Positions 25,255 through 32,154 of a stretch of 64,000 bases of DNA are shown here, one piece after another. Within the stretch, counting starts at the first letter, position 1; each line of letters starts with the position of its first letter. The position numbers were made by a program, and so were the translations under genes. A model generated the notes under the pieces. That model was given only the letters and a program-made list of their open reading frames with translations, was not told where the DNA came from and did not search any database. The DNA comes from DATGZH01 sp035297265 (GTDB lineage Bacteria; Actinomycetota; Acidimicrobiia; Acidimicrobiales; RAAP-2), in contig DATGZH010000039.1 in assembly GCA_035297265.1 (NCBI GenBank), forward strand, positions 1 to 64,000, read 5' to 3'.

Positions 25255-26493
25255 ATGGTCCGAGGCAGATCGACGACCGTGGCGGTGGTGGCTGGACTCG
25301 TGGTGGCGTCGCTCCTACCGGCAATGACGCCGGCCGGAGCCAGCTCGCCGGGCGTCACGTCGAAGACCGTCACCGTCGGGCTCATCACCGAGCTGACGGG
25401 GCCCGGGGCCCCGCCGGTCAACGGCATGGTGCGCTCGGCCCAGGCGCGGATCGACCTTCAGAACGCCCAGGGCGGGGTCGACGGGCGCAAGATCCAGCTG
25501 ATCGTGAAGGACGACCAGACCAGCCCGGTCGCCGATCAGACGGCCACCGCGGCCCTCATCTCAGACGGGGTCTTCGGCGTGATCGACGACAGCGCGGTCA
25601 CCTTCGGTGGCTACAAACTCCTCCAGCAGGCGGGAGTACCCGTGGTCGGCGGTGCCTACGACGGGCCGGAGTGGTACCAGCAGCCCAACACCAACATGTT
25701 CAGCATCTCGGGGCCGGGCGACGCCAAGGACCCGCAGTACGACAACTTCGCGGTGTTCGCCAAGGATCACGGAGGCACGAAGTGCGGCGCCGTTGGCTAC
25801 GCCATCTCGCCGTCCTCACGGGCCTCGGCCACCGGCTTCCAACTGTCGTGCCAGCGTGAAGGTTTGCAGAATGCCTTCCTCGATACCCAGGTGCCCTTCG
25901 GAACCGTCGACGTCACCACCCTCGTGCTCCAGCTGAAGGCGGCCGGGGTGAACACCCTCTGGCTGCCGCTCGATGGGAACACCAACTTCTCCATCATGAC
26001 CGCCCTGAAGCAAGCTGGTGTCAAGATGAAGGTGATCATCAACGCGACCGGTTACGGACAGGTACTCGTCAGCGACAAGCTCGCGGCGCCCGATGCCCAG
26101 GGTGCTTGGTTCCTGTCGACCGGCGTCCCCGTAGGGCTCAAGACGCCCGCCACGACGGCGTTTCAGGCGGCACTGGCGAAGTACGCCCACTACACCGGCG
26201 TGCCTGACTTCAGCTGGTACGAGGGGTGGGGCGGTGCCGACCTCATGATCAAGGGCCTGGAGTTGGCGGGAAAGCAACCGACGCGGAGTGCGTTCATTGC
26301 CGCACTCCAGAAGGACACCGACTACAGCGCCAACGGGCTGCTGGGCTCGGTCAACCTCTCACTGAGCGAGTTCGGCAAGGCGCCGCACGGTCTCTGCGAG
26401 TATCTCTCCCAGTTCGAAGGTAACGCATTCGTGCACCCGACGAAGGTGTGTGGCACGCTCTTGGCGAATTCGGACCAACTGCCGAGTGCATGA
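25255..26493 (+). CDS. ABC transporter substrate-binding protein (branched-chain amino acid type), orphan
   Basis: A 412-residue periplasmic-binding protein type I, LivJ-like. The ATG at 25255 follows a G-rich ribosome binding site and begins a signal peptide (AVVAGLVVASLLPAMTPAGASS). The mature part starts VTVGLITELTGPGAPP, typical of this class, followed by ARIDLQNAQGGVDGRKIQLIVKDDQT. No lipobox cysteine is evident. No permease or ATPase genes are nearby, so it must work with a transporter encoded elsewhere or in sensing. Ligand unknown. Confidence 0.92.
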   Translation: MVRGRSTTVAVVAGLVVASLLPAMTPAGASSPGVTSKTVTVGLITELTGPGAPPVNGMVRSAQARIDLQNAQGGVDGRKIQLIVKDDQTSPVADQTATAALISDGVFGVIDDSAVTFGGYKLLQQAGVPVVGGAYDGPEWYQQPNTNMFSISGPGDAKDPQYDNFAVFAKDHGGTKCGAVGYAISPSSRASATGFQLSCQREGLQNAFLDTQVPFGTVDVTTLVLQLKAAGVNTLWLPLDGNTNFSIMTALKQAGVKMKVIINATGYGQVLVSDKLAAPDAQGAWFLSTGVPVGLKTPATTAFQAALAKYAHYTGVPDFSWYEGWGGADLMIKGLELAGKQPTRSAFIAALQKDTDYSANGLLGSVNLSLSEFGKAPHGLCEYLSQFEGNAFVHPTKVCGTLLANSDQLPSA

Positions 26494-26725
26494 GACTGCA
26501 GAAGAGCCGTGGCTCCGGGCCTCGGAGAGATGAAGATCAAGGACCAAAAGTGAGAAGTTTTCACAGCCCGCTGACCCGAGGCTGACGCTGATCCCGAGGC
26601 CCCGAACGACAGCCTTCGCTGGTCGTGCCGAGCGTCCCAGCTCCCCACCATGTCACGGTGGTTGAGGCCGGCGAACTCGCCGAGAAGCTGCATCGTCCCT
26701 CGTCCACCGCGTCCGTGTCGCGCCG

Positions 26726-27064
26726 TCATAAGTGATAGACGAAGGCGCTCCCGGGGAGTACCGGGGCGCCGGACGCCCCGACGATCAGGCTCCGGCCGCT
26801 GAGGGCCACGCTCGACCCGAACCCGCTCACTGACAGGTCGGAGGGAGGGGTGAGGGTCGCCGTCGGGCTGGAAGGCCATGAGAGGCCGTTGGACATGTAT
26901 ACGTACGCGGCACCCGCCGGTTGGGCGATCGCGTCGCCGACCACGAGCGTGTGGCCCGAGAGGGCCGGCGAGCCGAAGAAGTCGGGGGCGGTCCCGGCCG
27001 GATCGGGGAGGGTGGCGACCGGGCCCGTGGCCCAACGATGAGGGTCCTCGCCGGCGAAGCGCAT
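26726..27064 (-). pseudogene. 3' fragment of an FG-GAP repeat protein gene
   Basis: About 110 residues on the minus strand show two FG-GAP-like repeats: FGSPALSGHTLVVGDA with GAAYVYM, and FGSSVALSGRSLIVGAS with GSAFVYHL, then a stop. FG-GAP proteins are normally several hundred residues with a signal peptide. Here the 5' part is lost and upstream sequence is replaced by the antitoxin fragment on the other strand. The 232 bp between this and the substrate-binding protein gene hold no recognisable gene. Confidence 0.65.
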
Positions 27065-27225
27065 TCATTGCCCTGCTGATCGAGCACGGCCTCGATGACG
27101 AGCGCCGATGGGACGAGATTGAGGCCGCGTTGGGTCATATCCCAGATACCGGCCACGACTGGGATGCCGACCCTTCCGAGTGGGTACGCGCCCAGCGCCG
27201 AGGGGACGAGCGGAGAGCGGGGTGA
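27055..27225 (+). pseudogene. 5'-truncated antitoxin gene
   Basis: The reading RSAFIALLIEHGLDDERRWDEI, then LGHIPDTGHDWDADPSEWV, is the C-terminal two-thirds of an actinobacterial VapB/RHH-type antitoxin. The DNA-binding ribbon is missing: upstream of about 27055 the sequence becomes antisense to the FG-GAP fragment. No start codon with a ribosome binding site is visible at the junction. The toxin-binding part is intact and the stop is one base before the toxin start, so a fusion product from an upstream start might still neutralise. Confidence 0.65.
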
Positions 27226-27226
27226 G

Positions 27227-27619
27227 GTGGCCCGGGTGCTGCTCGACTCGACGGTGCTGATCGACGCCCTGCGTGGTCGCCCAGCGGCCGATCAGGTTGC
27301 TGCACTCCGCCGCCGCGGGGTGGAGCCGTGGGTCTGCGCCATCTCAGTTGAAGAGGTGTGGCGGGGGTTACTGCCGGGCGACGAAGCGCCCGCACGTCGT
27401 CTGTTCAATTCCCTGCGTCCGGCGCCTCTAGGGGTGGTGGAAGGCGTCCGAGCAGGAACCTGGCGACGAGAGTTCGCCCGACAGGGCGTCACGTTGCATC
27501 AGGCCGACTGTCCCGTCGCCGCGGCAGCCGTCGGCGTGGATGCGAGCCTGGCGACCGCCAACGTCGACGATTTTCCGATGCCAGAGCTCGTCGTGGAGTA
27601 CTGGTCAACGGGAGCTTGA
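27227..27619 (+). CDS. vapC: VapC-type PIN-domain toxin
   Basis: A 130-residue PIN-domain protein starting at GTG 27227, one base after the antitoxin stop. Acidic residues of the active site are in VLLDSTVLIDAL, AISVEEVWRG, HQADCPVAAA and ATANVDDFPMP. The gene is complete although its antitoxin lacks the DNA-binding part. Expected to be an RNase. Whether it is active and how it is neutralised is open. Confidence 0.85.
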   Translation: MARVLLDSTVLIDALRGRPAADQVAALRRRGVEPWVCAISVEEVWRGLLPGDEAPARRLFNSLRPAPLGVVEGVRAGTWRREFARQGVTLHQADCPVAAAAVGVDASLATANVDDFPMPELVVEYWSTGA

Positions 27620-27664
27620 CCGCGATGAGTGGTGCGCGACCGTTCCGAACGTAGGTGCACTTGG

Positions 27665-27682
27665 CGTCTAGTGAACTAGACG
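27665..27682. promoter_or_regulatory. perfect 18-bp palindrome, candidate HicB operator
   Basis: CGTCTAGTGAACTAGACG has 8-bp arms around GA and lies 29 bp before hicA. A TTGGCG at 27661 and TAAGCT at 27683 could be -35 and -10 hexamers flanking it. The C-terminal helix-turn-helix of the HicB protein is the likely binder; this is inferred. Confidence 0.65.
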
Positions 27683-27699
27683 TAAGCTGTCAAGTAGGG

Positions 27700-27705
27700 T
27701 AGACT
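27700..27705 (+). promoter_or_regulatory. candidate -10 element of a leaderless hicA transcript
   Basis: TAGACT ends six bases before the GTG start of hicA, and no Shine-Dalgarno sequence is seen. A transcript starting at the GTG would be leaderless, a common arrangement in actinobacteria. The alternative -10, TAAGCT at 27683, would give a short leader. Confidence 0.35.
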
Positions 27706-27710
27706 AACTT

Positions 27711-27914
27711 GTGAAGCCGAGGTCGAAGCGCGACCTGGTGAGGTTGCTCAGGCGAAACGGGGTCGTAAAGGTGCGCGAGGACGGGGATCATGAGGTCTGG
27801 AGAATCGGAAACTGCCAGGCCTACGTGCCGAAGCACAGAACTATCTCCGCTGGTGTCTGCCGCAGCATCCGAGACGCCCTGGCTCCCTGTCTGGGAGAAG
27901 GGTGGATGCCATGA
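27711..27914 (+). CDS. hicA: HicA mRNA-interferase toxin
   Basis: A 67-residue HicA-type double-stranded-RNA-binding-like toxin: KPRSKRDLVRLLRRNGVVKV, DGDHEVWRIG with His27 as the probable catalytic residue, and AYVPKHRTISAGVCRSIRDAL. The length is typical. It starts at GTG 27711 and its stop overlaps the hicB start by four bases (ATGA). Base composition here is clearly more AT-rich than the surroundings, which suggests transfer. Confidence 0.85.
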   Translation: MKPRSKRDLVRLLRRNGVVKVREDGDHEVWRIGNCQAYVPKHRTISAGVCRSIRDALAPCLGEGWMP

Positions 27915-28354
27915 CGGAGCCGAGCGTGTACCCGTACGACATCCATCATGAAGATGGATGGTGGATTGTCGCGGTTCCCCAGCTCGGCCTGACGACCCAA
28001 GCTCGCCACCTTCGGGACACCGACCGGATGGCAAAGTCGATCATCTCGTTGCATCTCGATATCAGTCCTGATCATGTCGATGTTCGTCGCTCCAACATCG
28101 TCGGACTTCCGCAGCGAGTGGCCGACGCCGTAGAGGAGGCCAACGCAGCTCGAGGCCGTTTGTCAGACGCCCAGGAGACTTCAGGTGAGGCAACTCGTCG
28201 GGCTGCAAGGGAGATGGTTCGAGCCGGTGTTCCATTGCGGGATGCCGGCTATCTACTCGGTCTTTCTCATCAGCGGATCGCGCAACTCGTGGCGCCGGGA
28301 GATGCTCGAGTCGAGCGAAGGGGGAAGAAGCCAACGCCAGCCCGACATCAGTAG
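27911..28354 (+). CDS. hicB: HicB antitoxin with C-terminal DNA-binding region
   Basis: A 147-residue antitoxin. The N-terminal partially degraded RNase-H-like HicB fold is seen in YPYDIHHEDGWWIVAVPQLG and TTQARHLRDTDRMAKSII. The C-terminus, REMVRAGVPLRDAGYLLGLS followed by HQRIAQLV, is a helix-turn-helix. I chose the ATG at 27911 that overlaps the hicA stop; a GTG three codons earlier is in frame. It should neutralise HicA and bind the palindrome upstream of hicA. Confidence 0.85.
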   Translation: MTEPSVYPYDIHHEDGWWIVAVPQLGLTTQARHLRDTDRMAKSIISLHLDISPDHVDVRRSNIVGLPQRVADAVEEANAARGRLSDAQETSGEATRRAAREMVRAGVPLRDAGYLLGLSHQRIAQLVAPGDARVERRGKKPTPARHQ

Positions 28355-28365
28355 CGGTTACCAAA

Positions 28366-28387
28366 CTGCCGGCCCGAAGGCCGGCAG
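28366..28387. terminator. perfect 9-bp hairpin after hicAB
   Basis: Arms CTGCCGGCC and GGCCGGCAG enclose the tetraloop CGAA, 12 bp after the hicB stop. No U-tract follows directly, only a T-rich TCTGTCCGTTCTT. It probably ends the hicAB transcript. Confidence 0.6.
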
Positions 28388-28416
28388 TCTGTCCGTTCTT
28401 CGGGATGGCGGACGAG

Positions 28417-28454
28417 CTTTCGACTCCTCGCCACCGTCAGCGAGGAGTCGAAAG
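28417..28454. terminator. perfect 15-bp hairpin downstream of ssrA
   Basis: Arms CTTTCGACTCCTCGC and GCGAGGAGTCGAAAG are perfectly complementary around an 8-base loop. The hairpin lies 36 bp beyond the 3' end of ssrA (minus strand) and 62 bp after hicB, so it can terminate from both sides. No U-tract is present on either strand. Confidence 0.65.
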
Positions 28455-28489
28455 AACCTCTCTCCTCTGGAAAATAGATGCATCAGGAG

Positions 28490-28838
28490 TGGAGGTGGCG
28501 GGTTTCGAACCCGCGTCCTTCGGTGACTCAGTGGGCCTTCTCCGAGCGCAGCCGGCTGAGGATTGTCGGGGGCGGCGCTGCCACCGGCGAACTGCACCGC
28601 CCCGTATCCGACGAAGGTGTCCCTGGCGACCGGTCGGAGCAGCCGTTCAGGTGAGCCCTACGAGATGACGCCTGCGACCGGCCTGTAGGGCCGAGACCGG
28701 GCAGACGCGCTACTTCTTAAGCAGCGAGCGACAACTGAGGCGTCGCGTTTATTTTTGGTCCCGGCTCTTTAACGTGGCTCCGGGGACCACGGCTCGCTTC
28801 TCCCACCTCGACATCCGAAGTCGAGACCATTCACCCCC
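28490..28838 (-). ncRNA. ssrA: transfer-messenger RNA (tmRNA)
   Basis: The minus strand begins GGGGGTGAATGGTCTCGACTTC and ends with the T-arm CGCGGGTTCGAAACCCGCC and CACCTCC plus a discriminator A. GGGGGTG and CACCTCC pair over seven bases with one G-U. CCA is not encoded. A short tag frame ending GCTGCTTAA lies in the middle, and GC-rich pseudoknot-like segments follow it. About 349 nt is normal. It sits 55 bp downstream of smpB. The 3' end faces a region of accessory debris (26.7-28.4 kb). Confidence 0.95.
28717..28746 (-). other. tmRNA tag-peptide reading frame
   Basis: The frame GCG ACG CCT CAG TTG TCG CTC GCT GCT TAA encodes ATPQLSLAA, if GCG is the resume codon. The terminal LAA matches the conserved degradation signal. 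The resume codon is inferred; reading three codons earlier would add KIN. Confidence 0.65.
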
Positions 28839-28875
28839 ATGATCGGGTGCTGCCCCGCTCTGGGCCAGCCCCCCC

Positions 28876-28881
28876 ATTCTA
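28876..28881 (-). promoter_or_regulatory. candidate -10 element of ssrA
   Basis: TAGAAT preceded by TG (extended -10) lies 38 bp upstream of the mature tmRNA 5' end, in the smpB-ssrA gap. The mature end is made by RNase P, so this spacing is acceptable. No clear -35 is visible. Confidence 0.4.
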
Positions 28882-28893
28882 CAGGCCCCCGGG

Positions 28894-29418
28894 TCAGCCC
28901 CATCGGGCGACCTCCCGGACGGCCCGGGCGGCCTCCCGCTCGGCGGTGCGGGCCGCCATGGCCTGCCGTTTGTCGTAGAGCTTCCGGCCCCGGGCGAGGG
29001 CCAGGGAGACCTTGGCCAGGCCCTGGGTGAAGTAGACGGAGAGGGGGATGAGCGTGAGCGCCTGCTGCGTGGTCCGACCGAGCAGCTCGTCGATCTCCCT
29101 CCGGTGAAGGAGGAGCTTGCGGCGCCGGTCGGGGTCGTGGGCCGCGCCGCCCGTGGCGAACTGCCAGGGCGGGATGTGCATCCCGTAGAGCCAGACCTCG
29201 CCTTCGACCACCCGGCCGTAGGCGTCGGCGATCTGGGCCCGGCCGGCCCGGAGGGATTTGACCTCGCTCCCCTGGAGGACGATGCCGCACTCGTAGGTCT
29301 CGAGGATGTCGTAGTCGTGGCGGGCCCGGCGGTTGGTGGCGACCACCTTGTCGTTGGACTGCTGGCCCGTCTTGCGGGCCTCTTCCCGCTTGGCCGCAGT
29401 GCGCTTGGCTCGTGCCAT
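28894..29418 (-). CDS. smpB: SsrA-binding protein SmpB
   Basis: A 174-residue SmpB. The core begins KVVATNRRARHDYDILETYECGIVL and has GSEVKSLRAGRAQIADAY, WLYGMHIPPW and DPDRRRKLLLHRREI, LIPLSVYFTQGLAKVSLALARGRKLYDKR. The Lys/Arg-rich C-terminal tail enters the decoding centre during trans-translation. The ATG at 29418 gives a basic N-terminal extension (ARAKRTAAKREEARK) seen in some actinobacteria. It lies directly upstream of ssrA on the same strand. Confidence 0.97.
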   Translation of the reverse strand: MARAKRTAAKREEARKTGQQSNDKVVATNRRARHDYDILETYECGIVLQGSEVKSLRAGRAQIADAYGRVVEGEVWLYGMHIPPWQFATGGAAHDPDRRRKLLLHRREIDELLGRTTQQALTLIPLSVYFTQGLAKVSLALARGRKLYDKRQAMAARTAEREAARAVREVARWG

Positions 29419-29511
29419 CTCGCTCCGAGCGTACAAGGCGCACCTCGGACCTCCGTGTCCGGGCTCGTATCCGCATCGCCGCTGGTGGGGCTCGGTACGC
29501 TCGCGTCCGAG

Positions 29512-29934
29512 ATGCTGCGGCTGCCTTCGGACGTCTACCTCAAGATGATCGGGCACTGCCTCGCCGGCCTGCCCGACGAGGCCTGCGGGCTCCTCGGAGG
29601 TGACCCTCGGACGGGCGATGTCACGAGTTGCTATCCGACGACGAACATCGCCGCCTCGGCCAAGCTCTACACCGTCGACCCGAAGCAGCACCTCCAGGCC
29701 GACCGCGACGCCGAGCGTCAGGGCCTCGAGATCATCGGGGTCTTCCACTCCCACACCCACACCGACGCCTACCCCTCGCCGACCGACGTGGCCCAGGCCC
29801 CCGACCCGGGCTGGCACTACGTATTGGTCTCGCTTCGGGACACCCATCCCGTCGTGCGCAGCTACTCCATCGTCGACGGGCGGGTGGACGAGGAGTCGGT
29901 GGTGGTCCGTCCCCACCTCCAGCAGGCCGTCTGA
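29512..29934 (+). CDS. mec: JAMM/M67 metallopeptidase, Mec-like
   Basis: A 140-residue JAB1/MPN metalloprotease. The catalytic Glu is in DEACGLLGG, and the zinc-binding JAMM motif is HSHTHTDAYPSPTD. In Mycobacterium, Mec hydrolyses the CysO-cysteine adduct to free cysteine and CysO. The cysO and cysM genes follow directly, so that role is very likely. The ATG at 29512 is my choice; a slightly earlier start is possible. It is divergent from smpB with 93 bp between. Confidence 0.93.
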   Translation: MLRLPSDVYLKMIGHCLAGLPDEACGLLGGDPRTGDVTSCYPTTNIAASAKLYTVDPKQHLQADRDAERQGLEIIGVFHSHTHTDAYPSPTDVAQAPDPGWHYVLVSLRDTHPVVRSYSIVDGRVDEESVVVRPHLQQAV

Positions 29935-29980
29935 GCCGGAGGCATGGGGGCGCCACCGACGGGCGGTGGCCCGGCCCCGG

Positions 29981-30001
29981 TAGAATCCCCACCTGACAGG
30001 T
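29981..30001 (+). promoter_or_regulatory. candidate -10 and small palindrome upstream of cysO
   Basis: TAGAAT at 29981 and the palindrome ACCTGACAGGT at 29991-30001 lie in the 131-bp gap between mec and cysO, followed by about 65 bp of GC-rich leader. They may form a second promoter with an operator at the transcription start. No -35 is evident, so this is tentative. Confidence 0.35.
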
Positions 30002-30065
30002 CAACATTTCACTCCGGTCCGGCGGCCTGGGCGGCCCCGGTCCGCCGCCGACCCTGGGAGGTCCC

Positions 30066-30347
30066 GTGCCCGTCGCCGTCCGCCTGCCGACCGTCCTGCG
30101 CTCAGAGGCCGGCGGGCAGTCCAGCGTCAGCGTGGAGGGCGCCACGATCGGTGAGGTCCTCCGGAGCCTCGTGGCCGACCACCCGGGCATCGCGCCCCAG
30201 GTCTTCAACGACGACGGGACGCTTCACAAGTTCGTGAACGTCTACGTGAACGACGACGACGTCCGTTATCTCTCGCTCCTCGACACCCCGGTGAAGGACG
30301 GCGACGAGGTGTCGATCCTCCCCGCCGTGGCTGGCGGCACCACGTAG
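30066..30347 (+). CDS. cysO: CysO sulfur-carrier protein with C-terminal GGTT tail
   Basis: A 93-residue ubiquitin-like ThiS/MoaD-family protein: VAVRLPTVLRSEAGGQ, GATIGEVLRSLVADHPG, KFVNVYVNDDDVRYL and DGDEVSILPAVAGGTT. The family works through a C-terminal Gly-Gly that is thiocarboxylated. Here two threonines follow the GG, so maturation needs removal of TT before activation. The Mec-type metallopeptidase upstream is the obvious candidate. It starts at GTG 30066 and lies 9 bp before cysM. Confidence 0.93.
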   Translation: MPVAVRLPTVLRSEAGGQSSVSVEGATIGEVLRSLVADHPGIAPQVFNDDGTLHKFVNVYVNDDDVRYLSLLDTPVKDGDEVSILPAVAGGTT

Positions 30348-30356
30348 GAGCGAGCC

Positions 30357-31322
30357 GTGCCCGTGCTCCACAGCGTGCTCGACTTGATCGGGGGCACCCC
30401 GATGGTCGACGTCTCCGCCTTGAGCCCGAACCCCGACGTCCGGATCGTGATGAAGCTGGAGGGGCGCAACCCCGGCGGGTCGGTCAAGGACCGGGTGGCG
30501 CTGTCGATGATCGAGGAGGCCGAGAAGGACGGCAAGCTCCTACCGGGCGAGCCCGACCAGGTGCTCATGGAGCCCTCGTCGGGCAACACCGGGATCGGCC
30601 TGGCCCTCGTCTGTCGGTTGAAGGGCTACCGCCTGAAGGTGGTGCTGCCGACGAACGTCTCACAAGAGCGGCGACAACTCCTCGAGGTGTGGGGGGCCGA
30701 GATCATCGAATCGCCCGGGGCTGAAGGCTCGAACGGTGCGGTCCGGATGGCCCAGCGCCTGGCGGAGGAGCACCCCGAATGGGTCTTCCTCTACCAGTAC
30801 GGGAACACGGCCAACCCGAAGGCCCACTACGAGGGCACCGGGCCCGAGATCTGGCGGGACTGCCCAGAGGTCACGCACTTCGTGGCCGGGCTCGGGACCT
30901 CCGGCACCCTCCTCGGGGTCGGCCGGTACCTGCGCGAGCGCAATCCCGCCGTCCAGATCTGGGCCGTCGAACCGCCGGCGGGCGAGCTCGTCGACGGCCT
31001 GCGGAACCTCGACGACGGCTACGTCCCGCCCATCTTCGACGAGCTGGGCGGGGCCGAGCTGCTCGACCGCAAGACGATCGTCCGGCCGAGGGACTCGATC
31101 GTGTGGACGAGGAAGCTCGCCGACCTCGGGCTGTTCGTGGGCCTCTCGACCGGCGCCATCATGGCCGGGGCGGTGAAGTGCGCCGAGCTCGTCCCGGCGG
31201 GGGAGCAGGCCACGATCGTCACGATCGAGGCCGACGAGGGCTGGAAGTACCTCTCGACGGGGGCCTGGACCGACGACATCGACGTCGTGGCCGAGCGGGC
31301 CACCTCGACGATCTACTTCTGA
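30357..31322 (+). CDS. cysM: O-phosphoserine-type cysteine synthase CysM
   Basis: A 321-residue PLP enzyme. The cofactor lysine is Lys44 in NPGGSVKDR, SSGNTGIGLA binds the substrate carboxylate and VAGLGTSGTLLGVGRYL holds the phosphate loop. In actinobacteria with CysO and Mec, CysM adds O-phosphoserine to CysO thiocarboxylate; the gene context supports that activity over O-acetylserine sulfhydrylase. It starts at GTG 30357. Confidence 0.95.
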   Translation: MPVLHSVLDLIGGTPMVDVSALSPNPDVRIVMKLEGRNPGGSVKDRVALSMIEEAEKDGKLLPGEPDQVLMEPSSGNTGIGLALVCRLKGYRLKVVLPTNVSQERRQLLEVWGAEIIESPGAEGSNGAVRMAQRLAEEHPEWVFLYQYGNTANPKAHYEGTGPEIWRDCPEVTHFVAGLGTSGTLLGVGRYLRERNPAVQIWAVEPPAGELVDGLRNLDDGYVPPIFDELGGAELLDRKTIVRPRDSIVWTRKLADLGLFVGLSTGAIMAGAVKCAELVPAGEQATIVTIEADEGWKYLSTGAWTDDIDVVAERATSTIYF

Positions 31323-31344
31323 TGCGCCTCGCGCCCGTCGCCCG

Positions 31345-32103
31345 GTGACGGCGACCGCCGGAGCCGGGGACGCCCGGGCCACCCTCACCATCCTCGGCTG
31401 CGACGGGAGCTACCCCGGGCCGGGCGGGGCGGCGAGCGGCTACCTCCTGCGCACGCCGGGGACGACCATCTGGTTGGACGCCGGGTCGGGCTCCTTCGCC
31501 AACCTGCAGCGGTGGTGCGACCCGGCCGCCATCGACGCCGTGGTGCTCTCCCACGAGCACCCCGACCACTGGAGCGACCTCGAGTCGTTCACGGTCGTGT
31601 GCCACTACTGGCTCCACCGCCACGGTGTCCCGGTCTACGCCCCGCCGGGCCTGCAGGAGCGCTCCTACTTCGGCGACGACGACGCCCTGGCCTGGCACAC
31701 CGTCGAGCCGTCGGCCCGGCTGCGGATCGGCGACGTGACCGCCAGCTTCGTCGCCACCGACCACGGTCCGCCCACCGTCGCGGTGCGCTTCGACCGGGAC
31801 GGCCCCGAGCCGGGGTCCCTGGCCTTCTCGGCCGACACCGGCCCCGACTGGTCGGTCGAGGAGCTCGGCCCAGGGATCGACCTCTTCTTGTGCGAGGCCT
31901 CGTTCACGAAGGAGTTCGAAGGGACGCCCGGCCACCTGAGCGCCCGCCAGGCGGGGCGCATGGCCAAGGACGCCGGCGTCCGCCGGCTCCTGGCCACGCA
32001 CCGCTGGCCTACGGTGGCGGCCGAACCACTCGGCGACGAGGCCACCGAGGCCTTCGGGGCCGAGGTGGACCAGGCGGTCATCGGCAAGGTCGTCGAGTGG
32101 TGA
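31345..32103 (+). CDS. MBL-fold metallo-hydrolase
   Basis: A 252-residue metallo-beta-lactamase-fold protein with LTILGCDGSYPGPGGAASGYL at the N-terminus, the metal motif SHEHPDHWSDL, ATDHGPPTVAV, SADTGPD and a late histidine in LATHRW. It resembles the RNase Z-like/phosphodiesterase branch, shorter than true RNase Z. It lies between cysM and rph, a conserved actinobacterial arrangement. Substrate is not certain. Confidence 0.9.
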   Translation: MTATAGAGDARATLTILGCDGSYPGPGGAASGYLLRTPGTTIWLDAGSGSFANLQRWCDPAAIDAVVLSHEHPDHWSDLESFTVVCHYWLHRHGVPVYAPPGLQERSYFGDDDALAWHTVEPSARLRIGDVTASFVATDHGPPTVAVRFDRDGPEPGSLAFSADTGPDWSVEELGPGIDLFLCEASFTKEFEGTPGHLSARQAGRMAKDAGVRRLLATHRWPTVAAEPLGDEATEAFGAEVDQAVIGKVVEW

Positions 32104-32154
32104 CGCCGGGGACCGCCCGGTGACGACGAGACCAACGAGGAGGGCGACCGACCG

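Noticed and set aside
26640..26720. A short minus-strand peptide (QLLGEFAGLNHRDMVG) resembling part of a transposase
   Set aside because: Too short, no DDE motif and no inverted repeats nearby.
27661..28489. A duplicated ssrA 3' end as an attachment site
   Set aside because: I looked for a second copy of the T-arm segment in the window and found none.
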